Counted from the first letter of the stretch, positions 9,814 to 18,490 are shown. The stretch: 64,000 nt of DNA from Methylobacillus flagellatus KT (GCF_000013705.1 NC_007947.1:992001-1056000); one strand, 5' to 3'. A program made the numbers and translations. The notes: generated by a model from the letters alone, not told the origin.

Positions 9814-9825
9814 GCTTGCCAGGTT

Positions 9826-11373
9826 CTAGCGGCGACCCCGGTTGGGGCGCTGCCCAGAGGTATTGTGGAATTGACGCTTGGGTGGCTGTGGCGGCACGAA
9901 CAGCCCGACCTGCGGCATGGCCTGGTGGCGTGCGGCTTCGGACAAGAGCGGTTCCGGTTTTTTCTTGGCTTGAACCGCCTGGCCCTGGCCCTGAGGCTTG
10001 CTGCGTTGCGCTTGTGGCTGAGGCTGGCCTTGAGCCTTGGCCTGGTGATTCCGGCCTTGACGCGGCTTGTTGCCGGAGCGCGGTTCGGCGCTGTTGCCAG
10101 CCGCGTCACTGCGCTCACGCTGGGCTTGCGGACGGTTACTTTTCGTTTGGCGCGCTTGGGCAGGCTGCTGCCTGGGCGGGCGGCTTTCCACGCCTGGTTT
10201 ATCACTGGGAACGAAAGCGCCGGGAATGTCCAGGCGCGGGATTTCACGCTTGATCAGACGCTCGATGCCCTTGAGCAGCTTGATTTCCTCGCCATCCACC
10301 AGAGAGACGGCAGCGCCCGAGCATCCTGCGCGGCCGGTACGGCCAATGCGGTGCACATAGTCTTCCGGCACGTTGGGCAACTCGAAGTTCACCACTTGCG
10401 GCAACTGGTCGATATCGAGGCCGCGCGCGGCAATATCGGTTGCCACCAGGACCGGCAGGGTACCGTTCTTGAATTCGGCTAGCGCCTTGGTGCGGGCGGA
10501 TTGGCTCTTGTTGCCGTGAATCGCGGCAGCGGCGATGCCGTCCTTGCTGAGTTTTTCCGCAAGTCGGTTGGCGCCATGCTTGGTGCGGGTGAATATCAGC
10601 ACCTGCTTCCAGTCGTGGTGGCGGATCAGATGCGCGACCAAGTCGCGCTTGTGCCCCTGGCTGACGAGGTGAACGGCTTGTTCGACCAGTTCGGAGGCCG
10701 TATTGCGTCTGGCCACTTCCACAAAGCCGGGGTTGTGCAGCAGGCCGTCGGCCAGCTCCTTGATCTCGTCTGAGAACGTGGCGGAAAACAGCAGGTTCTG
10801 GCGCTTTTTCGGCAGCAATGCCAGTACGCGCTTGATATCGCGGATAAAGCCCATGTCCAGCATGCGGTCTGCCTCATCCAGGACCAGAATCTCGATCGCG
10901 GACAGGTCTATGGTTTTCTGCGCTGCATGGTCAAGCAGGCGGCCGGGCGTGGCGACCAGAATATCCAGTGGCTTTTTCAGGCGCTCGATCTGCGGGTTGA
11001 TGCCCACACCGCCGAACATCACCATGGATGTCAATTTCAGGTGTTTGCCATAGGTTTGTACCGATTCTTCCACTTGGGCGGCAAGTTCGCGCGTCGGGGT
11101 CAGGATCAGGCAGCGAGGCTGGCCGGGCTTGACCTTGACCGGCTTGGCATGCAACAGGTGAAGCACGGGCAGGGTGAAGCCCGCTGTCTTGCCGGTGCCG
11201 GTTTGCGCACCTGCCAGCAGGTCGCCGCCATTCAATACCAAAGGAATGGCCTGGGCCTGGATAGGGGTCGGGTGGGTATAGCCGGTATCTGCAATGGCAC
11301 GCAGGATGGGTTCTGCCAGGCCGAGATCGGAAAATTGTAAGTTGGAAAGGGTAATGCTTACGTCAGTAGACAA
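9826..11373 (-). CDS. rhlE: DEAD-box RNA helicase, RhlE type
   Basis: This is an ATP-dependent RNA helicase of 515 residues, probably acting in ribosome assembly or RNA decay. Motifs in order are the Q motif ([12 protein letters not shown]), [42 protein letters not shown] and HRIGRTGR. From about residue 390 the tail is low-complexity, rich in Gln, Arg, Lys and Pro, as in RhlE proteins. The start is TTG at 11373, since GGAG lies 7 bases upstream and the nearby ATG is in another frame with an early stop. Confidence 0.95.
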   Translation of the reverse strand: MSTDVSITLSNLQFSDLGLAEPILRAIADTGYTHPTPIQAQAIPLVLNGGDLLAGAQTGTGKTAGFTLPVLHLLHAKPVKVKPGQPRCLILTPTRELAAQVEESVQTYGKHLKLTSMVMFGGVGINPQIERLKKPLDILVATPGRLLDHAAQKTIDLSAIEILVLDEADRMLDMGFIRDIKRVLALLPKKRQNLLFSATFSDEIKELADGLLHNPGFVEVARRNTASELVEQAVHLVSQGHKRDLVAHLIRHHDWKQVLIFTRTKHGANRLAEKLSKDGIAAAAIHGNKSQSARTKALAEFKNGTLPVLVATDIAARGLDIDQLPQVVNFELPNVPEDYVHRIGRTGRAGCSGAAVSLVDGEEIKLLKGIERLIKREIPRLDIPGAFVPSDKPGVESRPPRQQPAQARQTKSNRPQAQRERSDAAGNSAEPRSGNKPRQGRNHQAKAQGQPQPQAQRSKPQGQGQAVQAKKKPEPLLSEAARHQAMPQVGLFVPPQPPKRQFHNTSGQRPNRGRR

Positions 11374-11610
11374 GCTGAAACTCCATTATTCAAAGGGTGT
11401 TTTGTCGGCCTGTTACGATGACATAACTCCAATCTAGGCAGACAGCAGGAAGGTATCTGTTAGGATTCAAGACCGCTGCGCGGATTGGATGTAGCGCAGG
11501 GAATAGGGATTATACGGCAAAAACAGGCAAGCTGTGGCCATGCAGTTTGAAAATATCTCTGTCACCATGCTGGCAAGGTGCTGATATCTGTGATGAGCAC
11601 TGCCGGGAGC

Positions 11611-12324
11611 CTATGCCTGCCGCATCGGCGCTACTGCTGCCAGCATCGCTGCATCCAGCCAGCGCCATGCCCCCGGTGCCAGGTCCTCCGGCAAATCAAG
11701 GCTGCCGATGCGGATGCGTTTCAACGCCTCCACCCGGTTGCTAACTGCGGCCAGCATGCGTTTGACCTGGTGGTATTTCCCCTCCGCCAGCGTCAGGTGC
11801 AGCACATGGTCGCCCACTATTTTCGCGGACAGTGCGGCTACCGGCGCCGGTTCGTCAAGCAGTTGTACGCCGCTCAACAGCGAGGTAACTTGCGTTTCAT
11901 CCAAAGGATGCTTGGTGGTGACCTCGTAGACCTTGGGCACCTTCCACTTTGGCGAGCTCATGCGATGGATGAACTGTCCGTCGTCTGAAAGCAGCAGTAG
12001 CCCGGTCGTGTCCTCGTCCAGCCTGCCTATGCTTTGCACCCCGCGTTCCAGCAGCGGCGCAGGCAGCAGGCTGAAAATGCTGGGGTGGTGCTGCGGCTTG
12101 TGCGAGCATTCATAATGCGCTGGCTTATTCAGCATCAAGTACGCTTTTTCCCGGTATGTCCATGTCTCGCCACGCACGGTGAAAACAAGGTGTTCTGGGT
12201 CAAATTCGGTAAAGGGGAAATCACACACCTCGCCATTTACCGCGACCTCGCCGTGGCGGATCATCGAACGGCAAATCTTGCGGGAGCCAAAGCCCTGCGA
12301 GTGCAGGATACGTTCAAGTTGCAT
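11611..12324 (-). CDS. rsuA: 16S rRNA pseudouridine synthase, RsuA family
   Basis: This enzyme isomerises a uridine of 16S rRNA (U516 in E. coli RsuA). It has 237 residues: an N-terminal S4 RNA-binding domain (ERILHSQGFGSRKICRSMI), then the catalytic domain with the Asp in GRLDEDTTGLLLL and the conserved YEV and GKYHQVKRM motifs. Other members of the family (RluE, RluF) are possible, but length and the S4 domain favour RsuA. The 236 bases between it and rhlE hold no gene. Confidence 0.9.
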   Translation of the reverse strand: MQLERILHSQGFGSRKICRSMIRHGEVAVNGEVCDFPFTEFDPEHLVFTVRGETWTYREKAYLMLNKPAHYECSHKPQHHPSIFSLLPAPLLERGVQSIGRLDEDTTGLLLLSDDGQFIHRMSSPKWKVPKVYEVTTKHPLDETQVTSLLSGVQLLDEPAPVAALSAKIVGDHVLHLTLAEGKYHQVKRMLAAVSNRVEALKRIRIGSLDLPEDLAPGAWRWLDAAMLAAVAPMRQA

Positions 12325-12336
12325 AGGGATCAGGAA

Positions 12337-12840
12337 TTAAGGTTGGTCAGTCGGAATATCGGCATCGCAGGCGGAATTCACCCACTTGCCAATGATGGTT
12401 GAGTTCTGGTTGACGGGCAGGCCCTGCGCAATGCCCTGCATGGAGATACGACCCTCGAAAGCGCTGTCGCTAAGCAAGGTCATGTCGAAGCGACCATTGC
12501 CCTGAATTGCGCCATTGCAGCTGATGTCCCCGGTGACTTTGTCGCCGCTGTGCTGGTAATTGCGCACGCTGCAACCGTCTTCCGTTTGCGGCAGCAGCGG
12601 TTGCTTGAGCTTTGCCTGCTCAGGCGTAATGCATTGCTGCGTCACGATTGCATGACCGCCGACAGGCAGTTCGATGCCGAATTGCCGCAACTGTTCCAGT
12701 TGCTCAGGCGCAATCGCGGGCAGGCCTTGTATCGTCACGGAGGTTTCCCACTGGCCCGGCTTGATCTGGTCGATGGCAAGCGCAGTGAAGGGACTGAGGA
12801 GCAAGGCGCAGAGAGATAATCTTGCAATGCGGTTAGGCAT
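12337..12840 (-). CDS. DUF3617 periplasmic protein
   Basis: This is a 167-residue exported protein with a signal peptide ending near ALA (residue 22). The mature region begins with IKPGQWETSVTIQG, the DUF3617 hallmark, and has paired cysteines (QQCITPEQ, CSVRNYQ, ISCNG). Members are widespread in Betaproteobacteria with no known role. It lies just upstream of rsuA on the same strand. Confidence 0.82.
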   Translation of the reverse strand: MPNRIARLSLCALLLSPFTALAIDQIKPGQWETSVTIQGLPAIAPEQLEQLRQFGIELPVGGHAIVTQQCITPEQAKLKQPLLPQTEDGCSVRNYQHSGDKVTGDISCNGAIQGNGRFDMTLLSDSAFEGRISMQGIAQGLPVNQNSTIIGKWVNSACDADIPTDQP

Positions 12841-13027
12841 GGGCTAAGGGAATATTGATCATGAGAAGGCAAGTATAACACCCGGCAGGCAACTACTTCC
12901 GACCGGAAAAACCAACTAGTGGCAGCATGGGGAGTTGGTCCGCAGAGGCGCCCGGTTTCCGGTTTAGAATATGCTTGGATATTCATGCATGTCCATGTTG
13001 TGCGACTCCCCATAATTTTGCGAGAAA

Positions 13028-13312
13028 ATGCCAATGAAACCCTGCATTACCTCTTTCATGATCCTTGTTTTTTGCCAAGTGCTTCCCGCTGGCGCTGGCG
13101 GGAGAAATTGTATCGATGAGGCTGGCAAGCGCCATGCCGACATCCTGGTGGAATGGTGCAAGGCAGTCAGCCCCGCCACGCATCCACCCTGCAATACAGC
13201 AAATAGCTGCGATTTGATCATAGACGAGATTAAGCGCGGCTGCGCCTTCGTCAGGCAAGAAGAAGCTTCGCCTTACTATTGCCAGCTGACCTATCCCCGC
13301 AACTACGAATAA
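13028..13312 (+). CDS. Small cysteine-rich secreted protein, unknown
   Basis: This 94-residue protein has a likely signal peptide (ITSFMILVFCQVLPAGAGG) and a mature part with several cysteines (RNCID, EWCKAV, PPCNTANSCDL, RGCAFV, YYCQL), suggesting disulfides in the periplasm. I recognise no family. ATG at 13028 or 13034 could start it; GAGAAA lies before the first. It stands alone between divergent neighbours. Confidence 0.6.
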   Translation: MPMKPCITSFMILVFCQVLPAGAGGRNCIDEAGKRHADILVEWCKAVSPATHPPCNTANSCDLIIDEIKRGCAFVRQEEASPYYCQLTYPRNYE

Positions 13313-13485
13313 GGCAAGTTAGCCATACCCTTCTTAAGGGGTTGCCTCGGATCAAGACCGCGTGGCTCAAGGGGAGAGGGACGGTAAGTGTATAATAACC
13401 ATGTTGCAGTATTGGTTAATCGGCAATCAGTCACGTGCTGGGGTTTGCCATGCAACATCTTTGTTTAATCCAGAAGTGAGTCAAA

Positions 13486-13824
13486 ATGAGCGAATTACCT
13501 AATTGTCCCCAATGCAGTTCCAGCTATACCTACCAGGATGGCGCCTTATTCATCTGCCCGGGATGCGCGCATGAGTGGACAAGCGAGGACGAAGAGGCGG
13601 CGGGCAGCGATTTCATCGTCAAGGACGCCAACGGCAACCTGCTGCAGGACGGCGACACGATTAGCGTGATCAAGGACCTCAAGGTCAAAGGTTCATCTCT
13701 TGTGGTGAAAGTAGGTACCAAGGTCAAGAACATCCGCCTGGTGGATAGCGACCACAATATCGACTGCAAGATCGACGGCATCGGCGCAATGAAGCTGAAA
13801 TCGGAGTTCGTGAAAAAGGCCTGA
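13486..13824 (+). CDS. yjdM: YjdM/PhnA family zinc-ribbon protein
   Basis: This 112-residue protein has an N-terminal zinc ribbon ([21 protein letters not shown]) and the conserved C-terminal domain ([55 protein letters not shown]). It was once called alkylphosphonate-uptake protein PhnA, but the biochemical role is not established. It sits 3 bases upstream of csaA in the same direction. Confidence 0.92.
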   Translation: MSELPNCPQCSSSYTYQDGALFICPGCAHEWTSEDEEAAGSDFIVKDANGNLLQDGDTISVIKDLKVKGSSLVVKVGTKVKNIRLVDSDHNIDCKIDGIGAMKLKSEFVKKA

Positions 13825-13827
13825 GTC

Positions 13828-14166
13828 ATGAACGACATCAGCTTCGAGGATTTTCTTAAGGTGGAATTGCGCGTGGGCGAAGTGGTTTCTGCCGAGATAT
13901 TCGCCGCAGCCCGCAAGCCCGCCTACATATTGCATATTGATTTCGGTCAGGAGATTGGGATATTGAAATCCAGCGCCCAGATTACCGTGCGCTACCAGCC
14001 TGATGACTTGATCGGCAAGCAGGTGGTGGCGGTGGTGAATTTTCCTGCGAAGCAGATTGGCCCGATTCAGTCGCAATGCCTGGTGACCGGGTTCCATGAT
14101 GAGAATGGAGCAGTGGCTTTGTGCGTGCCGGATAAATTGGTGCCTAAGGGGGCGAAGTTGCTTTAG
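13828..14166 (+). CDS. csaA: CsaA-like tRNA-binding domain protein
   Basis: This 112-residue protein is a single EMAP-type OB-fold tRNA-binding domain. The family pattern is clear: FEDFLKVELRVGEV, ILHIDFG, SSAQITVRY, DLIGKQVVAVVNFP and KQIGPIQSQCLVTGF. CsaA is a dimer with export-linked chaperone activity in Bacillus. It follows yjdM closely and is probably co-transcribed. Confidence 0.92.
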   Translation: MNDISFEDFLKVELRVGEVVSAEIFAAARKPAYILHIDFGQEIGILKSSAQITVRYQPDDLIGKQVVAVVNFPAKQIGPIQSQCLVTGFHDENGAVALCVPDKLVPKGAKLL

Positions 14167-14485
14167 ATATGGCTTGTCAATTGAATTGAAGATGCATGTT
14201 CAGAAGTTTTATTGCGATTAATTAGTAAACAAGTTTAGTGCTTATGATAAAAGTCATCTACCTAAATTTTAGATGAGCTAATTGCTTATTCCAAGCCTGT
14301 AATATTGGAGTGGTTGGAAAGAGCATTGACTTAGGTCTTGATGCTTAAATACCATCTGGCTATCTAAAAAACATATTTAGAAGTGCAGTTGACCCGTGGC
14401 CTGTGAAATGTGTCATGCCCTTAATGTTCGGCCTCATTAGCACTACTACCATCCAGAACAATCATCTTTAACAGAGGAAAAACGT
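14167..14485. other. AT-rich gene-free stretch
   Basis: These 319 bases are richer in A and T than the flanking genes. I see no convincing coding frame, tRNA or terminator, only the promoter and leader space of the small reading frame that follows. Confidence 0.5.
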
Positions 14486-14614
14486 ATGCGCTTCAAGTGC
14501 GTTGAGTTTTCTTGGCGTGCAGCCTTTATTGGTCTTTATCTCACCCCAGAACGCGACAAGCTTTGGGTAACGATCGTGCCGTTTTTCCCGCTTTATTTCA
14601 AGAAGTCAACGTAG
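14486..14614 (+). CDS. Possible 42-residue small protein
   Basis: This short frame has a good AGAGGA ribosome-binding site 8 bases before its ATG. It encodes a basic, aromatic-rich peptide with hydrophobic stretches (WRAAFIGLYL, LWVTIVPFFPLYFKK). It lies in a 630-base gap between csaA and dhaK. I recognise no family; it could also be chance. Nothing else is visible in the remaining 184 bases before dhaK. Confidence 0.4.
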   Translation: MRFKCVEFSWRAAFIGLYLTPERDKLWVTIVPFFPLYFKKST

Positions 14615-14798
14615 TATCGAATTGGTTGCTTTTCGCATGCTTCGCTTTCATGCAGCATATCGGTGGATGCAATGCTTAGGCTTAATCTGGCTGTCAGTCC
14701 CAGCTAGTTAGGGTTTATCCGCTTCAGGATCAAGATAAGGATGACCGTTTTTGGTAGATCAGGCCCCGATTGAGGCCGGGTTAATAGTTATATGAGCT

Positions 14799-15788
14799 TT
14801 AGCACTGCCAGCGCAAGGCTGCAGTATGCACCGGACTATCCCAGTGCTGCCTGATTTCATCATCAAGCAGGGTGACGGTGATAGAGGCACCTGCCATGTC
14901 AAGGGCGGTGGTGTAGTTGCCTACCAGTGATCGACTGATGACCAGGCCTTGCGCTTGCAGCAGCTTGGCTGCGCTGTTGTAGAGCAGGTACAGCTCCATG
15001 AGCGGAGTGGCGGCGAAGCCATTGATCAATAGCAGCACCTCGCTGCCCGGTGTCGGCTTGAGGTCTTCCAGGATGGCGGCGACCAGGTCTGCGACGATGG
15101 CATCGGCGTTTCTCATCGCTTCGCGCCTGCGTCCGGGCTCGCCATGGATGCCGACACCCATTTCCAGTTCAGTGTCGCCAATATCGAAGGTTGGCCGGCC
15201 CGCTGCGGGCACGGTACAGCTGGTGAGGGCGACGCCCATGGAGGCGGTGCGGCTGTTGACCTTGTCGCCGAGCGCCTTGCAGGCGGCGAGGTCGGCTCCG
15301 GTCTCGGCGAGGCTGCCGACGACTTTCTCCACGATCATGGTGCCAGCCACGCCGCGACGGCCGGTGGTGTAGGTGGAGTTCTCCACCGCGACGTCGTCGC
15401 TGGTGAGCACGGTGGCGTTCTCGAACGTCAGCATCTCGGCCGCCATCTCGAAGTTCATCACGTCGCCAGCATAGTTCTTGACGATGAACAGCACGCCCTT
15501 GCCTGCATGTACGGCTTCGGCTGCGGCAAGCATCTGGTCGGGGGAAGGGGAGGTGAACACGTGGCCTGGGCAAGCGGCATCCAGCATGCCGTAGCCGACA
15601 TAGCCGCTATGCAGCGGCTCGTGGCCCGAGCCGCCGCCGGAGATGATGGCGACCTTGTTTTCTGCTTTCTGCCTGCGGGTGAGGAAGTGCGGCTCCAGAT
15701 TGAGGCTGACGATGTCCGTATGCGCCGCAGCAAAGCCACTCAGGCTTTCGGTGAGGATGTCGTCGACGTTGTTGATGAATTTTTTCAT
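14799..15788 (-). CDS. dhaK: Dihydroxyacetone kinase, substrate-binding subunit DhaK
   Basis: This subunit binds dihydroxyacetone covalently and presents it for phosphorylation. It has 329 residues, the usual length. Motifs are GGGSGHEPLH near residue 55 and the substrate-binding His in MGVGIHGEPGR (about 220). The start at 15788 is chosen over an upstream extension because GGAGGAAGAGG precedes it. It lies 28 bases after dhaL in an rpiA-dhaL-dhaK operon. No DhaM phosphotransferase gene is adjacent. Confidence 0.95.
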   Translation of the reverse strand: MKKFINNVDDILTESLSGFAAAHTDIVSLNLEPHFLTRRQKAENKVAIISGGGSGHEPLHSGYVGYGMLDAACPGHVFTSPSPDQMLAAAEAVHAGKGVLFIVKNYAGDVMNFEMAAEMLTFENATVLTSDDVAVENSTYTTGRRGVAGTMIVEKVVGSLAETGADLAACKALGDKVNSRTASMGVALTSCTVPAAGRPTFDIGDTELEMGVGIHGEPGRRREAMRNADAIVADLVAAILEDLKPTPGSEVLLLINGFAATPLMELYLLYNSAAKLLQAQGLVISRSLVGNYTTALDMAGASITVTLLDDEIRQHWDSPVHTAALRWQC

Positions 15789-15816
15789 GTTTTCCTCTTC
15801 CTCCTTTGCGCTGGCA

Positions 15817-16452
15817 TCAGACGGCCTGCTGCTTTGCCAATTCGGCAATGGTATGGATGATGATCTGGCTGCTGCGTGCGCCGGGATCGATATGGCCGAT
15901 GGCGCGTTCGCCGAGGAAGGCGGCGCGGCCTTTGGTGGCGACCATGTCCTTGGTGGATAGCATGCCTTGTTCGGCAGCCTGCTGAATGGCGTCGAACACC
16001 TGGGCCGGTTCGGCATTGACGGCTGTGAGGCGGCTGAAGGTGTCAGCAACCGGGATCAGGGTATCCAGCAGGGTTTTTTCGCCAGCATCGGCCTTGCCAC
16101 GCTGCTTGATGGCCTCGACGCTGGCATGGAAGGCGGCGGCAATTTCGGCCAGGCTGTTGAGGTCGCCGGCTTTTTCCACCTTGGCCATGGTCATGAAGAA
16201 GGTCGCGATCAGCGGGCCGGATGCGCCGCCTATGGTGGAAAGCAGTTTCATGCCGATGCGCTGCAGCACGTCGGCAGGCGGTAGCGGTGCGAGCTCGTCA
16301 CGCATGGCGAGCAGGGCGGCACAGCCGCGCTTGAGATTGATGAAGTGGTCGCCGTCGCCGATCTCGCGGTCCAGAGACTCCAGTTCGGCCTCGCTGTTGA
16401 GGACGGCGTCATTGACCGCGGCGATGGCTTCAAGGATGAATGCGGTTCTCAT
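15817..16452 (-). CDS. dhaL: Dihydroxyacetone kinase, nucleotide-binding subunit DhaL
   Basis: This is the ADP/ATP-binding partner of DhaK, 211 residues, all helical. The magnesium-nucleotide-binding aspartates are in EIGDGDHFINLKRG (about residue 30), with the conserved GGASGPL (about 80). It starts directly after the rpiA stop codon with no gap. In E. coli DhaL carries bound ADP and is rephosphorylated by DhaM; in other bacteria an ATP-dependent enzyme is known. The local absence of DhaM leaves the phosphate donor open. Confidence 0.95.
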   Translation of the reverse strand: MRTAFILEAIAAVNDAVLNSEAELESLDREIGDGDHFINLKRGCAALLAMRDELAPLPPADVLQRIGMKLLSTIGGASGPLIATFFMTMAKVEKAGDLNSLAEIAAAFHASVEAIKQRGKADAGEKTLLDTLIPVADTFSRLTAVNAEPAQVFDAIQQAAEQGMLSTKDMVATKGRAAFLGERAIGHIDPGARSSQIIIHTIAELAKQQAV

Positions 16453-17145
16453 TTAAATATTTCCAGGCCTCTTCCAGATTTCTTCCACCTGGCCGTTGTC
16501 GGCCACGAATACGGCATCGGCAAGCTCGTCGAACACGCCATGCTCGACAATGCCCGGGATGTCGTTCAGCAGCCGGTTGAGCTCATCGCTCTTGAAGGTT
16601 TTCGGCAGCGTGAGCTCCAGTACCAGGCTGCCGTGGGAGGTGATGGCCCAGCCATCCTTGGCGGCATTTTGCCGCAGGCTGCTTGCGATGCCCAGTTGTT
16701 GTAATGAGGCCTGGACCAGTTGCCATGCGAACGGGATGACTTCTAGCGGGATGGGGAATTTTTCGCCCAGGTGGCCCACCAGCTTGCTTTTGTCGACCAG
16801 CACGATGAAGCGCTCGCTGGCGCGGGCCAGCAGCTTTTCGCGCACGAGGTCGTAGCCGCGCCCCTTGAGCAGGGCTAGGTTGGTGGTGACCTCATCGGCG
16901 CCATCCACGTAGAGGTCGAGCCTACCAAGATGCTCGAGCGCCACCAACGGCAAGCCATGAGTCTGCGCCTGGATGGTGCTGGCTACGGAGCTCGCGGCTG
17001 CGGTGATATGCAGACCTTCGTCGCGGTGGCGCCGGGCCAGTTCCTCGATGAAGTAATTGGCGGTCGAGCCGGTGCCCAGGCCAACCACCATGCCGTCCTG
17101 CACGTGCTGTGCCGCCTGTATGGCGACGAGTTGCTTGTCGTTCAT
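16453..17145 (-). CDS. rpiA: Ribose-5-phosphate isomerase A
   Basis: This enzyme interconverts ribose 5-phosphate and ribulose 5-phosphate, a step shared by the pentose phosphate and ribulose monophosphate pathways. It has 230 residues with GLGTGSTANYFIEEL, the catalytic-region DLYVDGADEV, LLKGRGYDLVREK and IVLVDKSK. The start at 17145 (MNDKQL) is chosen over 17220 because CGGAGGAGAAAACC precedes it. It heads the rpiA-dhaL-dhaK operon and is divergent from a truncated methyltransferase gene. Confidence 0.95.
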   Translation of the reverse strand: MNDKQLVAIQAAQHVQDGMVVGLGTGSTANYFIEELARRHRDEGLHITAAASSVASTIQAQTHGLPLVALEHLGRLDLYVDGADEVTTNLALLKGRGYDLVREKLLARASERFIVLVDKSKLVGHLGEKFPIPLEVIPFAWQLVQASLQQLGIASSLRQNAAKDGWAITSHGSLVLELTLPKTFKSDELNRLLNDIPGIVEHGVFDELADAVFVADNGQVEEIWKRPGNI

Positions 17146-17237
17146 CGGTTTTCTCCTCCGTGTAGCGGGTGTTTTACGCGAGCTGTGAGCGATGAATCGA
17201 GTAAAATGGTCCGGTCTCAAGCTGCGTGCGATTTTTC

Positions 17238-17387
17238 ATGACATTTAAACATATCACCTCCCGCGATAACAGCCTGTTCAAGCAATTGAAAAAACTGGCC
17301 GACAATGCACGAGAGCGGCGCAAACACAATGAAACCCTGCTCGATGGGCCGCACTTGCTCACGGCCTATATGGAAGCCTTTATATAG
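17238..17387 (+). pseudogene. 5' fragment of a TrmH/SpoU-family RNA methyltransferase
   Basis: Forty-nine codons match the start of a 2'-O-ribose RNA methyltransferase (ITSRDNSLFKQLKKLADNAR, then ETLLDGPHLLTAYMEA), the substrate-binding domain that precedes the SpoU catalytic domain. The frame then hits TAG and similarity ends. The normal protein is about 250 residues, so more than 80% is missing, and the remainder is not found at the far side of the prophage. It marks the left junction between host and prophage. Confidence 0.75.
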
Positions 17388-17547
17388 AAGTTCCGCTAGA
17401 TAGACAAGGTAACGGCCAAGCAACAGGCGGCACTTTTGAAGATAAAAGCACCGAGGCATCTTGCCATAGCAAACCCGTTGCAAAAGGCATCGCCAATATA
17501 GATTGCATGGTTTTCATCGACAATGAAAAGACCGTCACCCTTACGTT

Positions 17548-17625
17548 TTAACGCTTGATAAAACGGCCTGTACGCTTCGAACGTGCAGGCTTTTTTGTTG
17601 CCTTACGCTTTTTTCTGGTAGCCAT
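17548..17625 (-). CDS. Prophage 25-residue highly basic peptide
   Basis: This very short frame encodes a peptide of which more than half is Lys or Arg (MATRKKRKATKKPARSKRTG, then RFIKR). AAAGGG lies 9 bases upstream of the ATG. It overlaps the end of the preceding 54-residue gene by 23 bases in another frame. The composition suggests a nucleic-acid-condensing or packaging peptide, comparable in style to small basic core peptides of other viruses; that is inference. It is the last gene of the late block. Confidence 0.6.
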   Translation of the reverse strand: MATRKKRKATKKPARSKRTGRFIKR

Positions 17626-17767
17626 ATCTAACAACCCTTTCCAGTGAATCTATACGACGATGTGCTGTATCAACATCCCTGCGCAGGTATTTGATATGCA
17701 CTCCGATGGCGGCATAACTGCCCACGAATGAGCAGAGCGCCGCCAGCCCTGGCATCAGCCAATCCAT
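17603..17767 (-). CDS. Prophage holin-like small membrane protein
   Basis: This 54-residue protein has one N-terminal membrane helix (LMPGLAALCSFVGSYAAIGV) followed by a charged helical tail (HIKYLRRDVDTAHRRIDSLE). This single-helix plus coiled tail is common in phage holin or spanin-like lysis proteins. Its ATG overlaps the stop of the previous gene (TAATG). The frame stays open for 62 codons after the stop, to 17417, without a start codon. Confidence 0.6.
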   Translation of the reverse strand: MDWLMPGLAALCSFVGSYAAIGVHIKYLRRDVDTAHRRIDSLERVVRYGYQKKA

Positions 17768-17904
17768 TACAGAATAGCCATTACCACAGCGCCTACCGCA
17801 TTCACGGTATTTGCTGCCTGCTCACCAAAGATCGCACCAGCAGCAACGCCGATTGCGGCCCATGTACTACGCGCATCAAAGAGCGCTTTCAATTTCTCAC
17901 GCAT
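17767..17904 (-). CDS. Prophage 45-residue membrane protein
   Basis: This short protein has a basic N-terminus (MREKLKALFDARS) and an Ala/Gly-rich hydrophobic remainder (WAAIGVAAGAIFG ... VGAVVMAIL). A GGGGGG tract lies just before the ATG. It could be a virion membrane peptide or part of the lysis cassette. No family is recognised. Confidence 0.6.
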   Translation of the reverse strand: MREKLKALFDARSTWAAIGVAAGAIFGEQAANTVNAVGAVVMAIL

Positions 17905-17916
17905 ATTCCCCCCGAG

Positions 17917-18309
17917 TTACCAAGAACCGGTAGCACCATGCCCACCGAATGAGCCGCCACCGCCTATAAAATCAACCTGCCCACTGGTGAACAAGTCATT
18001 AAATTGCCATGCGATAAAATCGCCCGCATCGCAATATCTTGAAGCGTCCCAAGAATTACCTAGACGCTTTGCCATTTCGCATTTGCTCTCATTGGTGCGA
18101 GGCACCCCCAGCAGGTCGCCAACACCCACCACCACCCCGCCCCCAACGCTCCCAGCGAGACTACCAACACCGCTAATTGCACCCGCAACCGCATCTTGTG
18201 CCGCTGCCGCCACACTGCCTTTTTTTATGATGTACAGAGCGACCCCCGCCGCGCCCAACATCCAGAACCAAGGCGGGATTGCATCCAGTGCTTTCAGCGC
18301 CTTATACAT
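17917..18309 (-). CDS. Prophage membrane protein with Gly-rich C-terminus
   Basis: This 130-residue protein has an N-terminal membrane helix (PPWFWMLGAAGVALYIIKK), an Ala/Gly/Val-rich middle and a glycine-rich tail (GGGGSFGGHGATG). Two cysteines (KCEMAKRL, RYCDAGD) lie in a compact soluble part. The start at 18309 is preferred over 18336 because GGGGTC precedes it and it overlaps the stop of the upstream gene. It is probably a virion membrane component; no homologue is recognised. Confidence 0.65.
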   Translation of the reverse strand: MYKALKALDAIPPWFWMLGAAGVALYIIKKGSVAAAAQDAVAGAISGVGSLAGSVGGGVVVGVGDLLGVPRTNESKCEMAKRLGNSWDASRYCDAGDFIAWQFNDLFTSGQVDFIGGGGSFGGHGATGSW

Positions 18310-18481
18310 TGATGACCCCGTTGTTATTTGTCGCATTGTTGCCCGTTATATTGTCCGACCATGACGGCGCGTATTGCGTGGGCCAGAACAAAGCCTGTTC
18401 CGTCTTTTTCTGGTAGCGCGTCAGCAGCAGGAATGCACCAACGCCAAGGCCAACCACGGCCAGAATCTGAATTGTTTTCAT
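18302..18481 (-). CDS. Prophage 59-residue one-helix membrane protein
   Basis: It starts with a hydrophobic helix (IQILAVVGLGVGAFLLLTRY) followed by KK and a polar, Asn-rich tail (NITGNNATNNNG). This fits a small type of virion-membrane protein with the tail on one face. It overlaps the next gene by 8 bases. Function unknown. Confidence 0.6.
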   Translation of the reverse strand: MKTIQILAVVGLGVGAFLLLTRYQKKTEQALFWPTQYAPSWSDNITGNNATNNNGVINV

Positions 18482-18490
18482 ACGTTCACC

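Noticed and set aside
8980-10482. A 500-codon open frame on the plus strand opposite recQ and rhlE
   Set aside because: It is the antisense shadow of two well-supported helicase genes; its translation has no domain character.
15144-15860. A 238-codon plus-strand frame opposite dhaK
   Set aside because: Antisense of a conserved enzyme with intact active-site motifs; the translation is Gly/Val/Asp-rich without family features.
17190-17420. A second dif-like site at the left end of the prophage
   Set aside because: GTAAAAT at 17195-17206 and TATATA at 17382-17387 were inspected, but neither has the surrounding centre and arm sequence of dif.
17217-17483. An 88-codon minus-strand frame across the left prophage junction
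   Set aside because: It crosses from prophage DNA into the methyltransferase fragment on the opposite strand and has no ribosome-binding site or domain pattern.
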